The position numbers and the translations under genes were made by a program. Source: Diphasiastrum complanatum (lineage: Eukaryota; Streptophyta; Lycopodiopsida; Lycopodiales; Lycopodiaceae). Taken from it: DNA of 64,000 bases. Location of the stretch: assembly GCA_029204225.1 (NCBI GenBank), contig CM055108.1:14075955-14139954 (forward strand), given 5' to 3'. The notes under the pieces were generated by a model. The model made no database searches, had not been told where the DNA came from, and saw only the letters and a program-made list of their open reading frames with translations. Shown here piece by piece: positions 9,719-20,961 of this stretch. Position 1 is the first letter of the stretch. The number at the start of each line of letters is the position of its first letter.

Positions 9719-10474
9719 TGTCAAAAATGGTGAACTCTTGCAACTTTGCCGCAACACAAACACGAAGCGATGGTCTAACGAAGAACAATTCGTGAAAGTC
9801 AACATCCCTTGACTCGAAGGACGAATGATTCGTGAATCATTCACGAATCACAAACATGCCTCCAAGACTGCAAGAACCGCAAAGTGACGCAAAACAAAAA
9901 GAATGAAAGGAAACGAAAGAAACGAAGGGGAATCTTTCACGCTGCCAGCTAACAGCTCAACAGGCTTGGAGTCTTAGACTTCACGCCCAGCTGAAATGGG
10001 TAGCAACAACGGAGAGTAACTGATTAGTTGATTAGCGTTAACTACTCTTGTAATTCTCTGTTTTAGCTATCTTGTAAACTCCACACAATGGAGATATAAA
10101 CTATCCTTTCTGGATCAAAAGATATACTGTAATATTGTAGCACACAGAGAATGTGCGTGAGTAGAGCAGAAAAGAAAAACGACACAACGGTACATGAAAG
10201 TCTGCCAACGAGCAGAACACAACAAAAAGGAGCAGAGCGTCAGGTCGCCAACAAGTGAGACAATGATGATCTCGCTCTAAAAAAATCAAACTGATAATTG
10301 ATTGCTCTATTCTTCGTGCATCTCCTTGTCTTACGCTATCTTGATTTCTAGAATAGAATTTGTTCTGTGATGTGTAGTCGCGTGTCTAGGTTCCTGTGAA
10401 GCTTTTGCACAAAAGAAAATTTCAAAAGAAACAAAATCGTTCACAACAACAAAACAAAAATAATTTTGTGACAT
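9719..10474 (+). repeat. LTR of copia element C
   Basis: Starts TGTCAAAAATGGTGAAC and ends TTTTGTGACA, directly followed by a primer site. It contains a TATA-like GAGATATAAACTATC at about 10090. A second copy starts at 13101. Confidence 0.85.
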
Positions 10475-10487
10475 GTTATCAGAGCCA
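10475..10487 (+). other. Primer-binding site of element C (one mismatch)
   Basis: TGTTATCAGAGCC is the initiator Met-tRNA site with G changed to T at position 3. Confidence 0.82.
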
Positions 10488-10537
10488 ACAAGTTATTACT
10501 ACTAATATCTAAGCAGTGATTCTCTAGACAACACAAT

Positions 10538-11525
10538 ATGGCTACAACAATCCAAACATGAGTAGCAATCAGTCTTGATGGCACAAATTACAGAATCTGG
10601 AAATTCAAAATCAAAACACTTTTGAAGGGCGAAGGCATCTGGTCGGTGACCGAACTCTCAGAGGTGCAGCCTCCAGAGGGAGACCCGAGGAGAGTTGAAT
10701 GGATCAGAAAAGATGAGCGTGCAATGGCGATCATTGTTTCATCCATAAATGAAGATATACTCATGCAGATTGAAAACTGCAAAAGCAGCCATGCAGCCTG
10801 GGAAAGATTAAAACATAAGTATGAAGTGAGAATTGCAGCTTCAGTCATGCACCTTCACAATCAGCTGCAATCCATACGATGGGATGACAACCAATTAGAT
10901 CAGCACGTTGAGAAGATCAAAATGATCTTCGTTCAGCTCGCTGCATTAGAACAGGAGCACCAGGTCCCATCACCACAGTAGCTGATGTACTTCATGAAGT
11001 CTCTACCGACGTCCTATCAGCCTTTGAGAATGCTCATACTGAGTCTACCAGATATGACATTTGACAAAGCAGTCAGTCTTGTTACTGATGAGGGATGAAG
11101 GAGAGGGAAGCATTGATCAAGAGAAGGCTCTCTTCATGAAAGGAAATAAGAAAAATAAGAACAAGCCTAGATTCAAGAAGACGAAGTCCCCGAATTAACA
11201 ATCTTCTTCATGTGATCACTGCCACAAACTAGGCCATACAGCCAACAAATGTTGGTTCAATCGCCTTGCATGCACTACAAGAAGAAGGGTCACTTTGCAT
11301 ACTTGCAAATTCAATCCAAAAAGAAAAAACAAAGCTAAAAAGACAAACATTGTAGAGTCATCCAAGGATGCAGATAGAGGTGATGAAGCCTTCACGATAC
11401 CCGATGAAGCTTCAATGAGCTACACTGAACACAACTACGATGTAGTCATTGATTCAAGAGCAACATCACACATCACCTGCAACAAGAAGATCTTGATCGA
11501 CTTCAGAGAACTCGAAAATAACGGA
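10538..11525 (+). pseudogene. Gag-knuckle-protease of copia element C
   Basis: From ATG at 10538: SLDGTNYRIWKFKIKTLLKG, a typical copia gag, after an early stop at 10559. It is then open to 10981 (AAWERLKHKYEV). After further stops come CCHC-like pieces (CDHCHKLGHTANKCW near 11216) and a protease region ending SRATSHITCNKK, where the active-site Asp-Ser-Gly is mutated to DSR. The reading stops after ENNGAMI and jumps to the pre-RT linker, so integrase is deleted. Confidence 0.82.
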
Positions 11526-11990
11526 GCAATGATTCTAGGTGAACAAGAAATGTTTGAGCAACAACGAAACGAACCCAAAAAGTCAACAAGACAGAGAAGA
11601 CCTCCAGACCGTTACTCTGACAATCTTCAATGGAGCAAAGACACACAGGTTAAAGTACTACAACTTCACTAAAGGGCCAACAACATATCAAGAAGCTATC
11701 CAAAGTCCAGAGGGAGAATTCGGAAAGTAGACAATGTCAAAGGAGATCGAGTCGATGAGGCGAAACGAGACATAGACATTAGAGCCACTGCCAGAAAACA
11801 AAAAAATAGTCGGTTGCAAGTGAGTGTACAAGAAGAAGATAAAATTGGATGACACCATTGGCTGCTATAAGGTAGGGCTTGTCGTGAAGGGCTACACGCA
11901 GAGATATGGTGTTGATTATTTCGACACATATTCATATGACAAGCATACGACTACTGCTTGAGTACCTTTCTGGCATATTCAGACTGACTA
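11526..11990 (+). pseudogene. Pre-RT linker and RT N-terminal fragment of element C
   Basis: QQRNEPKKSTRQRRPPDRY is the linker. It is followed by the RT opening KEIESMRRNET...TLEPLPENKKIV and GYTQRYGVDYFDTYS, with several stops. A 20-bp-scale deletion removes SSMVKMTS relative to the inverted copy at 11998-12893. The fragment ends near 11990. Confidence 0.75.
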
Positions 11991-12893
11991 AATGTATTTA
12001 GTCGTTTATTCGATCTCTTCTGATCTCCAGCCTGAGGCATTTCGTTACTTCTCCTAGATCTGTGATTTCATAATTTTCAAAAATCTGACTCTTTATGTCT
12101 TTTATCAGCATCAAGAAATTTTCTATCATCAGAGAATCATCCACGAAGATAGTCAGTATTACAAAATCCTTTACTACTCTTTTCATGTAGACATTACAGT
12201 CTGGTTGTATAGGATTGAAGTCTAGAGACTTCAGAAAACCATCGAGCTTCTTGTACCAAGCTCGTGATGCCTGTTTTAGGCCATAAATGCATCTCTGCAA
12301 TCGACAAACATATTGTCGATTGTCGGGGTCTTCAAATCCTTCAGGCTGCTTCATGAAGATTTCTTCCTCTAGATCTCCGTGGAGAAGGGCTATTTTCACA
12401 TCAATTTGGTGAGTTTCCATATTGTGTTGTGTAGCGTATGCAAGGAGTAGTCGTATGCTTGTCATCTTGACCATCGACGAATATGTGTCAAAATAGTCAA
12501 CACCATATCTTTCTGTGTAGCCCTTCGCGACAAGCCTTGCCTTGTAACGGCCAACAGTGCCATTTGATTTCATTTTCTTCTTGTACACCCACTTGTAGTC
12601 GACGATCTTTCTATTTTCTAGTAGTGGCTCTAGTGTCCATGCCTTGTTTTGCCTCATCGACTCGATCTCGTCTAACATTGCTTGCTTCCAGAATTCTCCC
12701 TCTGGACTCTAGACAGCTTCTTGATATGTTGTTGGCTCTTCAGTGAAGCTGCAGTACTCGAATTGTGTGTCCTCGCTCCACTGAAGATTGTCAACGTATC
12801 GATCTGGAGGTCTTCTTTGTCTTGTTGACCTTCTGGGTTCGCTTCATCGTTGCTCGAATGTTTCTTGTTCATGGGGTTGATCTTTTGCTTCAT
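11539..12893. repeat. Imperfect inverted repeat made of two copies of linker and RT start
   Basis: The plus-strand linker/RT start (11539-11935) has an inverted counterpart at about 12430-12893. Shared protein strings in opposite directions are NPxxQQDxEDLQ, EIESMR and RYGVDYFDTYS. The minus copy extends further into RT (to 11998). The arms flank roughly 0.5 kb. Confidence 0.75.
11998..12893 (-). pseudogene. Copia RT fragment in inverted orientation
   Basis: From 12678 to 11998 the minus strand is open for 226 codons. It holds most of the copia RT palm: KWVYKKKMKSNGTVGRYKAR, LVAKGYTERYGVDYFDTYS, THQIDVKIALLHGDLEEEIF, CRLQRCIYGLKQASRAWY, and the catalytic pair in IFVDDSLMI. Upstream (12893-12672) the linker is in another frame, so a frameshift separates them. 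It ends at LEIRRDRIND, before RNase H. The family matches elements C and D. Confidence 0.85.
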
Positions 12894-12926
12894 GCTGCTC
12901 TAGAGTCTGCAGCTCAACATTCATTT

Positions 12927-12939
12927 TGGTGCCGTTGCC
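12927..12939 (+). other. Gypsy-type primer site in a 200-bp fragment
   Basis: TGGTGCCGTTGCC resembles the tRNA-Asp-type site TGGCGCCGTTGCC used by plant Tat/Athila-like gypsy elements. The surrounding 12896-13100 is non-coding and AT-rich, probably the edge of a gypsy LTR plus leader. Nothing else is recognisable in it. Confidence 0.5.
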
Positions 12940-13100
12940 AAGGAGCTACACCAATTTTTCATTTTCATCATGTTTTTGATCTATGGATGGATGTTAGCTT
13001 TGCATTTAGGCATCATTGTCTTGGCATAGTAGTGTTAAATTGCATGGAGGGTTAATTTTGGAGAGAATTTTGCTTGATTTGTGTGGATTTATTGCTTTTA

Positions 13101-13718
13101 TGTCAGAAATGGTGAACTCTTGCAACTTTGCCGCAACACGAACATGAAGCGAAGGTCGAATGGAGAACAATTCGCAAAAGTCAATGTGCCTTGACTCGAA
13201 GGTCGAACGATAAAAAGATCAAACAATTCGCGAAAGTCAACGTGCCTCCAGGACAAACGAAGGACGAACGATTTATGAAAATCAAGCATGCCTCCAGGAC
13301 CGCAAAAACAACAAAGCAATGCAAAACGAAAAGAAACGAAAAAAACGAAAGAGAATGTTTCACGCTGGCAACTGGTAGCTCATCGGGCTTGGATTCTTGA
13401 ACTTCACGCCTAGTTGAAACGGGTAGTGACGACGGAGAGTAACTGAATAGTTGATTAGCGTTAATTACTCTTGTATTTCTTTGTTTAGCTATCTTGTAAA
13501 CTCCACATAGTGGAGATATAAACTATATTTTTGGATCAAAAGACACACAGAGAATGTGCGTGAGTAGAGCAGAAAAGAAAAAGAATAAAAATGAAAGAGT
13601 TGTGCATGAAAGTCTACCAACGAGTAGAACATAGCGGAAAGAACAGAGCGTTAGGTTGCCAACGAGTGACACACTGACCATCTCGCCCTAAAAATTAAAC
13701 TGATAATATAGTTGCTCT
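13101..13718 (+). repeat. LTR of copia element D, 3' truncated
   Basis: Same family and strand as 9719-10474, beginning TGTCAGAAATGGTGAAC. It lacks the last roughly 150 bp and the primer site. No polypurine tract precedes it, so it is a second 5' LTR rather than the 3' LTR of C. Confidence 0.82.
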
Positions 13719-13724
13719 TGCAAA

Positions 13725-14586
13725 CAACATCGGAATCCATTCACATATGAGGGAAGAAGAGTCAAGGAAGTTCTTGAGCTCGTCCACTCTGATGTCTATG
13801 GACTGATGAAAATGGATTCGATCTCAGGTTTGAGGTATTTTCTGATGTTCATAGACGATTACAGCCGGATGACCACGATCTACTACCTAAAAAAAAATCT
13901 GAAGTGTTTGATTCCTTCAAGAAGTTCGTGGCATTTGTAGAGCGACACACCTCAAAGAAGATTCAGATCATCAGATCTAACAATGGAGGTGAATACAAAA
14001 GCAAAGAATTTTCAAAATTCTGTCGAAAAAAGGGGATAGAACATCAGTTCACTTCTGCATACACACAAGAATATAGTGGTGTCTTAGAAAGAAGAAACAG
14101 GATGCTAGTCGAAGGAGCCAGATTCATGATGGCACAGGCTCGATTGCCAAGTCAATTCTGGACTGAGGCAATAGCTGCAACAGTACACCTGCAGAATAGA
14201 TCAACAACGACAGTGCTGGAAGTTCAGACACCGTGCAAAATGTGGACAAGAAAAAAGCTTGATCTATCATACGTACGTGTGTTTGAATGTGCAGCATATA
14301 GGCACATTCCAAAAAAAGAAGCAAGCTCAATGATAAATCAGAACAAACAATCATGGTCGGGTGCTCGAACGGATCACAAGTGTAAAGACTCTACAATCCA
14401 ACCACGAAAAAGGTTGTTTCGCGTAGAGATGTGAAGTTCGATGAGTCCACATTCTCTGGACTGAAAGATGAAAGAGGCCATGAGATCTTCGCACTGCTGC
14501 CAGCTCCTTCAAACCTGGATCCTAGCAAATGCAAAGAATCAAGAGATGAAGAGGATTATTATTTGTCACGTGGAGATTCGTTCTCA
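13725..14586 (+). pseudogene. Copia integrase of element D
   Basis: The reading runs from KEVLELVHSDVYG and FLMFIDDYSRM. An open frame then begins at 13904 with the core IRSNNGGEYKSKEF, FWTEAIAATVHLQNRS and the C-terminal VRVFECAAYRHIP. It decays after 14434 (RDVKFDESTF). The HHCC zinc domain is missing because the integrase is fused almost directly to a broken LTR. Catalytic D and E of the core are recognisable (HSD..., GGEYKS). The fragment is cut at 14586 by an LTR in opposite orientation. Confidence 0.85.
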
Positions 14587-15323
<737 letters not shown>

Positions 15324-16019
15324 AAACAATCAATGAATAAGCTTCAAAAGATTGCCTCGTCTCTTTTTGAGTGCAAGTATCTTATTGCTTTTGTCTATAT
15401 CAAACATGTATTAGAATCAAATTTGACTTTATGACCCAAATCGATGTTAGCCAAGATTCCATTTGACATAACCAATGTTATTTGATTCTGGTCATGGACA
15501 GAATCCATTCCACAATGGACACAGTCACAGATAGCATTTTCTTCAAATCTATGGATTGCAGTATAATGGTAGTGGAATAGTGATGTACCCCGCTTGTCAA
15601 TCAGTACATCAATGACTTTATTCGATCCTTTATTGGCAATGGTAGCTCATCTTGGTTCTATGATCTATTAGGACTTGTTCACATCTACGGTTCTACAAAC
15701 TGTTTTAGATTTCTTTTTGATTGTTTACAGTCTGCAGATTATCAATAATCTAATCTACACAAGAAACATGAACATAACTGAATCTAATTGTTCACATATT
15801 CCCACTGAATCTAAGAATACGATTCTTTTCTCGTTCGTTCTTCTTTTTGTTACTTCCGTTGGTTACAATTCTTTATGGTTTGGGCTACTTGTTAGAACGG
15901 TTTCTAAGCAGGAGTGCTTCTCATATTACAATGTGTATTCCCAGCCTGTCAGTGGGGAGAGACATATATATTACTCAACTACATGCATTTACAAGCCATG
16001 CAACCAATCCTAGCTCAAT
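15324..16019 (+). other. Unclassified stretch with a possible LINE ORF2 tail
   Basis: No long gene. At 15596-15673 one frame reads INDFIRSFIGNGSSSWFYD, which resembles the IGNG...SxWxD motif near the C-terminus of plant LINE reverse-transcriptase proteins. The 112-codon ORF at 15675-16013 is hydrophobic and unrecognised. The LINE call is tentative. Confidence 0.3.
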
Positions 16020-16861
16020 ATAGATCAACATTCTGAATCAGAGAGCAAATGTACAATCTATCCACCAAAATCAGGGAACAAGGCAATGACAAGATTAAGC
16101 TACTCAGCAAGAAACAAGAAACAAGAAAACTAGCAACCTAACAGCAATTTAGCAGCCCAAGGATCAAGAAACAACCATTTTTTGATGCTTGGAATGCCCA
16201 AGAACAATCAAGGATAGGATTGTTAGAGAGTATGCAAATCAGATCCACAATCTCAACCTCTATAATCTACCTGCATGCTGAAACTACAAAATCAAGAAAC
16301 AAGAAAGTTAATCCACATCTACATTCCACAAGCAAGAGAGTAGCAAGAAATCTAATTAATCCACAAACACAAAAGGAAATTAGAACATGCTCATAAAAAT
16401 TTCACTCAAGAAGATTGCCATGAACAAGGAGCTTTACAATCATCAAGAACTCGTGGAAGATCTTCTTTATTCACTCAAGAGCATTGACAATACAATCAAA
16501 GCTCCCTCACAAGAGAGGGGGCCCCTTAAATAAGCAAGAAGGCTGCCCATGTGGAGCCCAAGTGGCAATTCCACTAATTTGAAAATTACAAGTGGAAAAA
16601 GCCCTTCCACTAGTGGTCACCATCAAAAGGTGGCTCACTCTAAATTATTTAAGGGGCTAATGGTCATTCCTTCTCTGGGATACACCATGTAGGCTCACAT
16701 AGATAATCATTGTCATCCTAGCTAGTAATTTCTCGGCTCTCATGCTTGACTCTCAGCTTCTTCTGCTCTCCTCCTTCTGAGACCTCCTCGGTCATGGGTG
16801 AGAGATACTCTATGTCTTCAGCTTGGCTCGGCATCTGAGAATTCTCTGAAATCTACTAACA
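16020..16861 (-). repeat. Type G gypsy LTR, minus orientation, truncated
   Basis: Homologous in reverse to 18632-19781 and 55196-56266. Shared features are GAGTGAGCCACCTTTTGATG, a TATA-like CTTATTTAAG and GACCGAGGAGGTC. On the minus strand it starts TGTTAGTAGATTTC directly after a purine-rich AAGGGTGGATAA. It is therefore the 3' LTR of the gypsy fragment to its right. Its far end is missing near 16020. Confidence 0.85.
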
Positions 16862-16867
16862 TTATCC

Positions 16868-17328
16868 ACCCTTAATCTGTTGCAGGACCCACTGCAGCAT
16901 AGGTGATGTCGTTCGCTCGGCACCTGGAAAAGAGTAGATCTTCATTTGCTTCCGTAAAACCAGGTGCTTATTAGCCGCAAAATTGTTTCTCAAAAATGAA
17001 GGTCTCTCAATGGCCTCAACATTCCAACCCTCTTGAGACCCTCTTGCGAGTCCTGCTCGCCTTGTCATCTTGCCGTTTGTTTTCGCTCGCTCATTTTTTG
17101 TCCTAGGGCTTCAAATACTTGGAAGCGGAGTTTAATTCCGTAGTTTAATGGCTCCAGGTACTCTCGTATCTTTTCGATGAAGCCCATCTCCTGCCAGTCT
17201 TCCACCATGGTGACGTATCGTGATGACATGAAGGCCACTCTGTAGTATAGCCGGGCCATCATCTCATGGTCTTTCTCAGGATTTATTAACAATATATAAT
17301 AGGGCTTGATGGTCGGTACAGAATGCAA
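16868..17328 (-). pseudogene. C-terminus of gypsy extra ORF
   Basis: Minus-strand HEMMARLYYRVAFMSSRYVTM continues the pattern HQMMAQLYYRA seen at the end of the extra ORF at 54.4-55.2 kb, and VAHLYFRAAMMGG at 29.4 kb. It reads WQEMGFIEKIREYLEPLNYGIKL and ends in a basic, frame-broken tail before the type G LTR. Only the last part of the ORF remains, fused by deletion to RNase H at about 17330. Confidence 0.65.
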
Positions 17329-18195
17329 AGGTTTGGCCTAGTAAAATAAACCATCGCTAATGCTTCTCGTTCAGTGGTTGTATAGTTTACTTCAGTAGGC
17401 ACCAGCTGCCTGCTCAAGAAACGTATTGGGAAATCCTTGCCATACTCACTCGGTTGTGCAAAAATACCTCCAATGGCATACTTACTTGCGTCAGTATGCA
17501 CATGGAACTCTTTCGTGTAGTCTGGCGAGCGGAGTATGGGTGCCATGGTAAGGGCTGTTTTCAACTCCTCAAAGGCTTTAATTCATTCTTTGGTCCAGTG
17601 AGGATCTACCACAACTAAATAAACGAGACGTGCCTTGTCAGCATAATCAATTATAAAGATGCGATAAGGATTTGTGTGACCGAGGAAGACGTACACTTCC
17701 TTCACTGTTACAGGTAAGGGCATTTCAAATATTACCTTGATTTTTTAAGGATCAGTAGAAATACCGTCCTTTGAAATTATATGTCCGAGTACCACCCCAT
17801 GGGTGACCCAGATTTGACACTTATCAGGGTTTAGGAAAATTCCAAATCTATGACAGCGAATGAAGATTTCTCCAGTGCATCAAGGTCCCTAGCGGCTGAG
17901 GAATGTACACCCAGATCGTCGAGATAAATCTCGCCAATCCGATGTAACAGGTCTTGGAAGGCCAGTTGCATGACCCTCTGAAACGTTGAAGGGGCGTTGC
18001 ATAAGCCAAAGGCATGACATTATAAGCATAAACCCCGTTCTTTGTGGCAAAGGCCGTTTTATGTTTATCTTCAGGGGCTATTTGAACAAGGAAATAACCG
18101 CTGAATCCATCCAAGAAGCTGAAAGCTTCAGCTCCTGTCATTTTCTCTAAGATTTGGGTCGTTACTGTATTTGAGATAGATCTCAAATATTCCAC
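17329..18195 (-). pseudogene. Ty3/gypsy RT and RNase H fragment
   Basis: The RT palm reads GAEAFSFLDGFSGYFLVQIA then HKTAFATKNGVYAYNVMP. The catalytic box IYLDD is at 17915-17926 in another frame. The connection domain follows (NPDKCQIWVTHGVVLGH). RNase H begins FHVHTDASKYAIGGIFAQ and ends EREALAMVY. The N-terminal fingers are missing before 18195, and integrase is deleted. Frameshifts lie near 17990 and 17580. The sequence style fits the Tat-like, extra-ORF gypsy family of the window. Confidence 0.88.
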
Positions 18196-18450
18196 ACCAT
18201 CAAGCTATACATCAATATATTTGGACCAATTATGAAGGAAATAAAGAGGTCTGAAAATCTCTAATTTTCACATGTGCGGAATGCCAGAAGTTCGTACAAT
18301 GTCAATTCTAATCTAAAAATCTACTTTATATCCTCTTTGATCCAAACACTTTTCAAGAAAGGTAAAGAAAAGTGATAAACAACTTTTTTGCTTGAATTAG
18401 GCTCACAGATTCTTGCACAAACAGAGATAATAGCATGCAAAGCTTAATTT
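18196..18450 (-). other. Copia H leader
   Basis: Non-coding sequence between the gypsy RT end and a primer site. By position it is the leader of the copia LTR at 18464. I see no ORF in it. Confidence 0.5.
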
Positions 18451-18463
18451 GGCTCTGATACCA
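18451..18463 (-). other. Primer-binding site of copia H
   Basis: Minus-strand TGGTATCAGAGCC directly follows an LTR end reading TTGAATTTCATCA. Confidence 0.9.
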
Positions 18464-18631
18464 TGATGAAATTCAAGCAAGTTCACACGTGTGAGGAATG
18501 ATCCTCAAGTGTGAATGATCTTGTTAAGCTTTGTGTTTAGCACATAAATTGATTCTAGATTGAATGCCAAGATCTAGTACAAGATTTTATGGCTAAATCA
18601 CAATCTAGCATGCTAAGAATCAAAGAATGAT
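18464..18631 (-). repeat. Copia H 5' LTR stub
   Basis: About 170 bp of LTR next to the primer site, cut at 18631 by the start of the type G gypsy LTR. Confidence 0.7.
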
Positions 18632-19781
18632 TGTTGTTGGCTGATTTTGACGAATCCTCGAGATACTCGGACAGAGCAACTCAAGAGCACCTCTCACCTT
18701 AGACCGAGGAGGTCTTTGAGAAGATGAGACGAACGAAGACTGAGAGCCGAGTATGAGAGCCGAGAAATGCTAGTTAGGAATGGCAAGCAAAAACTGTGCA
18801 AGTCTCATGGTGAATTCCAGAAGATGGAATGACCATGTAGGAACTAGTATTTTTAGGCAAATGTAATAAATGCAAGTAGACCCCTCTTAAAGAAAGTAGA
18901 GTGAGCCACCTTTTGATGGTGACCTCTAGTGGAGAGCATTATTCCACTTGTAATTTGTGAAATGTGAAAATTCCACTAGGATGCCACCTAAGGAGCTCTC
19001 TTGCTTATTTAAGAGACTCCCTCTTTGTGAAGAGGAGCTTTTTTGTGTATTGTATCAACTCCATGCTGAAATGAGAAGAGCCTCCATGAGTTAGATGCAT
19101 CCATTGAGCTCCTTGATCATGATGGTTTTCTTGAGTGATACCCCTATGATCATGCACTTCCATTCATATTGTGTGTGGTTGTGAATTTAGAGTGGATTAG
19201 TTTTCTTAATTTCCTAGTTGTGGATTAGATTTCATGTTTTCTTGTGGATTTATGTAGGAGCCAGCATTCAAGTAAACTAAATAGGCTAGAAATGTGGCAT
19301 AAATCTTGCATATTCTCTAACATTCTAGTTCTTGATGTTCTTGGGATGTCCAAGAATCAAAAGACTGGTTGGTTTCTTGATTCTTGGACTTCTAACATGC
19401 TGTAGATTAGTTTTTGTTTCTTGTTTTGTCAATTTATGCAAGTAAAGTAGTGTAGGATCTGATTTTAATTCATTTTGCAACAAAGTAGAAGTAGGAATCC
19501 ATCGTTGTTCAACTGAGCAGTAACATAGATCATCTGTTGAAAGCGTTGGCTTGCGTTTTGGTTGATTATGCATGTGCATTCAGTTCAAGAGTGACCCATC
19601 CGGATGTCCTCTGACAGGCAGGACAAGACTACAATAATAATCTGCCCCTTCTGCCTAATCTGGGCCTTAAAACAAGAAAGGTAATCTCAAGAAGTGCCCA
19701 CAGTCTTTGCTGATAGGCAGAAGAAGAAATAAACAAAGAAGAATTAATTAACAGGATCTATAGGCTTCGAAGATTTCAACA
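18632..19781 (+). repeat. Type G gypsy 5' LTR (about 1150 bp)
   Basis: Starts TGTTGTTGGCTGATTT and ends AGATTTCAACA, followed by a gypsy primer site. It contains a TATA-like GCTTATTTAAGAG near 19005. It matches three other copies in the window (16020, 55196, 59900) and is the most complete of them. Confidence 0.88.
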
Positions 19782-19782
19782 T

Positions 19783-19797
19783 TTGGCACCGTTGCTG
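19783..19797 (+). other. Primer-binding site of gypsy element G
   Basis: TTGGCACCGTTGCTG, two bases after the LTR, is close to the TGGCGCCGTTGCC tRNA-Asp-type site of plant gypsy elements. Confidence 0.75.
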
Positions 19798-20084
19798 CTT
19801 GCAATAGTGTTCTTGAACAGATCCATAACAATTCTCATCTGCAATCTACCTTGCAAACAAACTACCCTACCTGCAAAACGACCTGCAAGAAACAACAATC
19901 GCAGGCAAATAGACTTGTTTGCAAATCCGTTTGAGAACCAACTTGCTTGCACCTGAACCTGCAAACCAACCAGCAAGCCACAACAACTGCAAACACAAGC
20001 GATAAGACTTGCTTTAGTATCAAACTGCAAAACCAGAGCCCACACCCATCAACTACACTCCTTCAGCCATCCCGTCATGCTCCA

Positions 20085-20690
20085 TTTCTTTCATATCTCA
20101 ACCGACACCCTCCGCTCACATCTCAGCCGATGTCCTCTGCCCATATCTCAGATGACGCCCTCCGCTCACATCTCAACCGACGCTTCCCTTCAAATCTCAA
20201 CCGAGGATTTTTTTCAAATCTCAATCGACAATTTTTTTCGAATCTCAAACGACTCTTTTTTTCAAATCTCAACCCACGTTTTTTTTCAGATCTCGACTGA
20301 CGGTCACGTCAGATCTTGACCGACAACTTTTTGATCAGCTTTCGACCGACGGGTTCGCTTCAGATCTCGACTGATGGATTTTTGATCAGATCTCAACTGA
20401 CGGATTCGTGTCAGATCTCGACCGATGGGTTCGCGTCAAATCTTGACCGACGGGTTTTCGATCAGATCTCGACCGACAGGTTCGTGTCAGATCTCGACCG
20501 TCGGGTTTGTGTCAGATCTTGACCGACGGGTTCGTGTCAGATTTTGACCAACGAGTTCACGTCAGATCTCGACCGATGGGTTTTCGATCAGATCTTGACC
20601 GACGGGTTTGCTTCAGATCTCGATCGACGGTTCTAGGTCCAATTTCGACCGACAAGATTCCTCACCATCTCAACCAACCAACTCCATGCC
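20085..20690 (+). repeat. Tandem repeat of about 25 bp in the gypsy leader (over 20 units)
   Basis: More than 20 consecutive units of 24-26 bp. The core is CAGATCTCGACCGACGG with a variable T-rich or TTCGTGT tail. The first units are variants (CACATCTCAACCGACGC, CAAATCTCAACC). They lie between the primer site and gag. Short plus-strand frames across it read repeats such as QISTDGF and SDLDRRV, but the unit is not a multiple of three, so coding is unlikely. Confidence 0.93.
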
Positions 20691-20961
20691 AGACCATAGA
20701 ACTTTCAAACGACATCTCTAATTGGCATTTTGATTGACCCACCATCTCCCCAAAGCCTTAGAGGCTAAAAAAAAAAAAAAAGCATAAACACCAAAAAAAT
20801 TTCAAAAAATAGAACTCATACCACTAGAAAGCAATTTTCATATTGAGTCTCCACCTTCACTTCCTTCAACACCCTAAAAAATCCAAAAAGACCAAAAACT
20901 CTAAAAAATCCAAAAATACCAAAAACACGTACCCAACACAAAAACAACACAACATTATCCA

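Noticed and set aside
13101-13718. 3' LTR of element C
   Set aside because: No polypurine tract precedes it and integrase follows it directly, so it fits better as a 5' LTR of a second element.
20085-20690. Possible CRISPR array
   Set aside because: Units are contiguous without unique spacers, drift in sequence, and sit in a eukaryotic retrotransposon leader.
20316-20737. ORFs with repeated QISTDGF / SDLDRRV peptides
   Set aside because: Unit length of 24-26 bp is not a multiple of three, so the frame rotates every unit; this is a non-coding tandem array.
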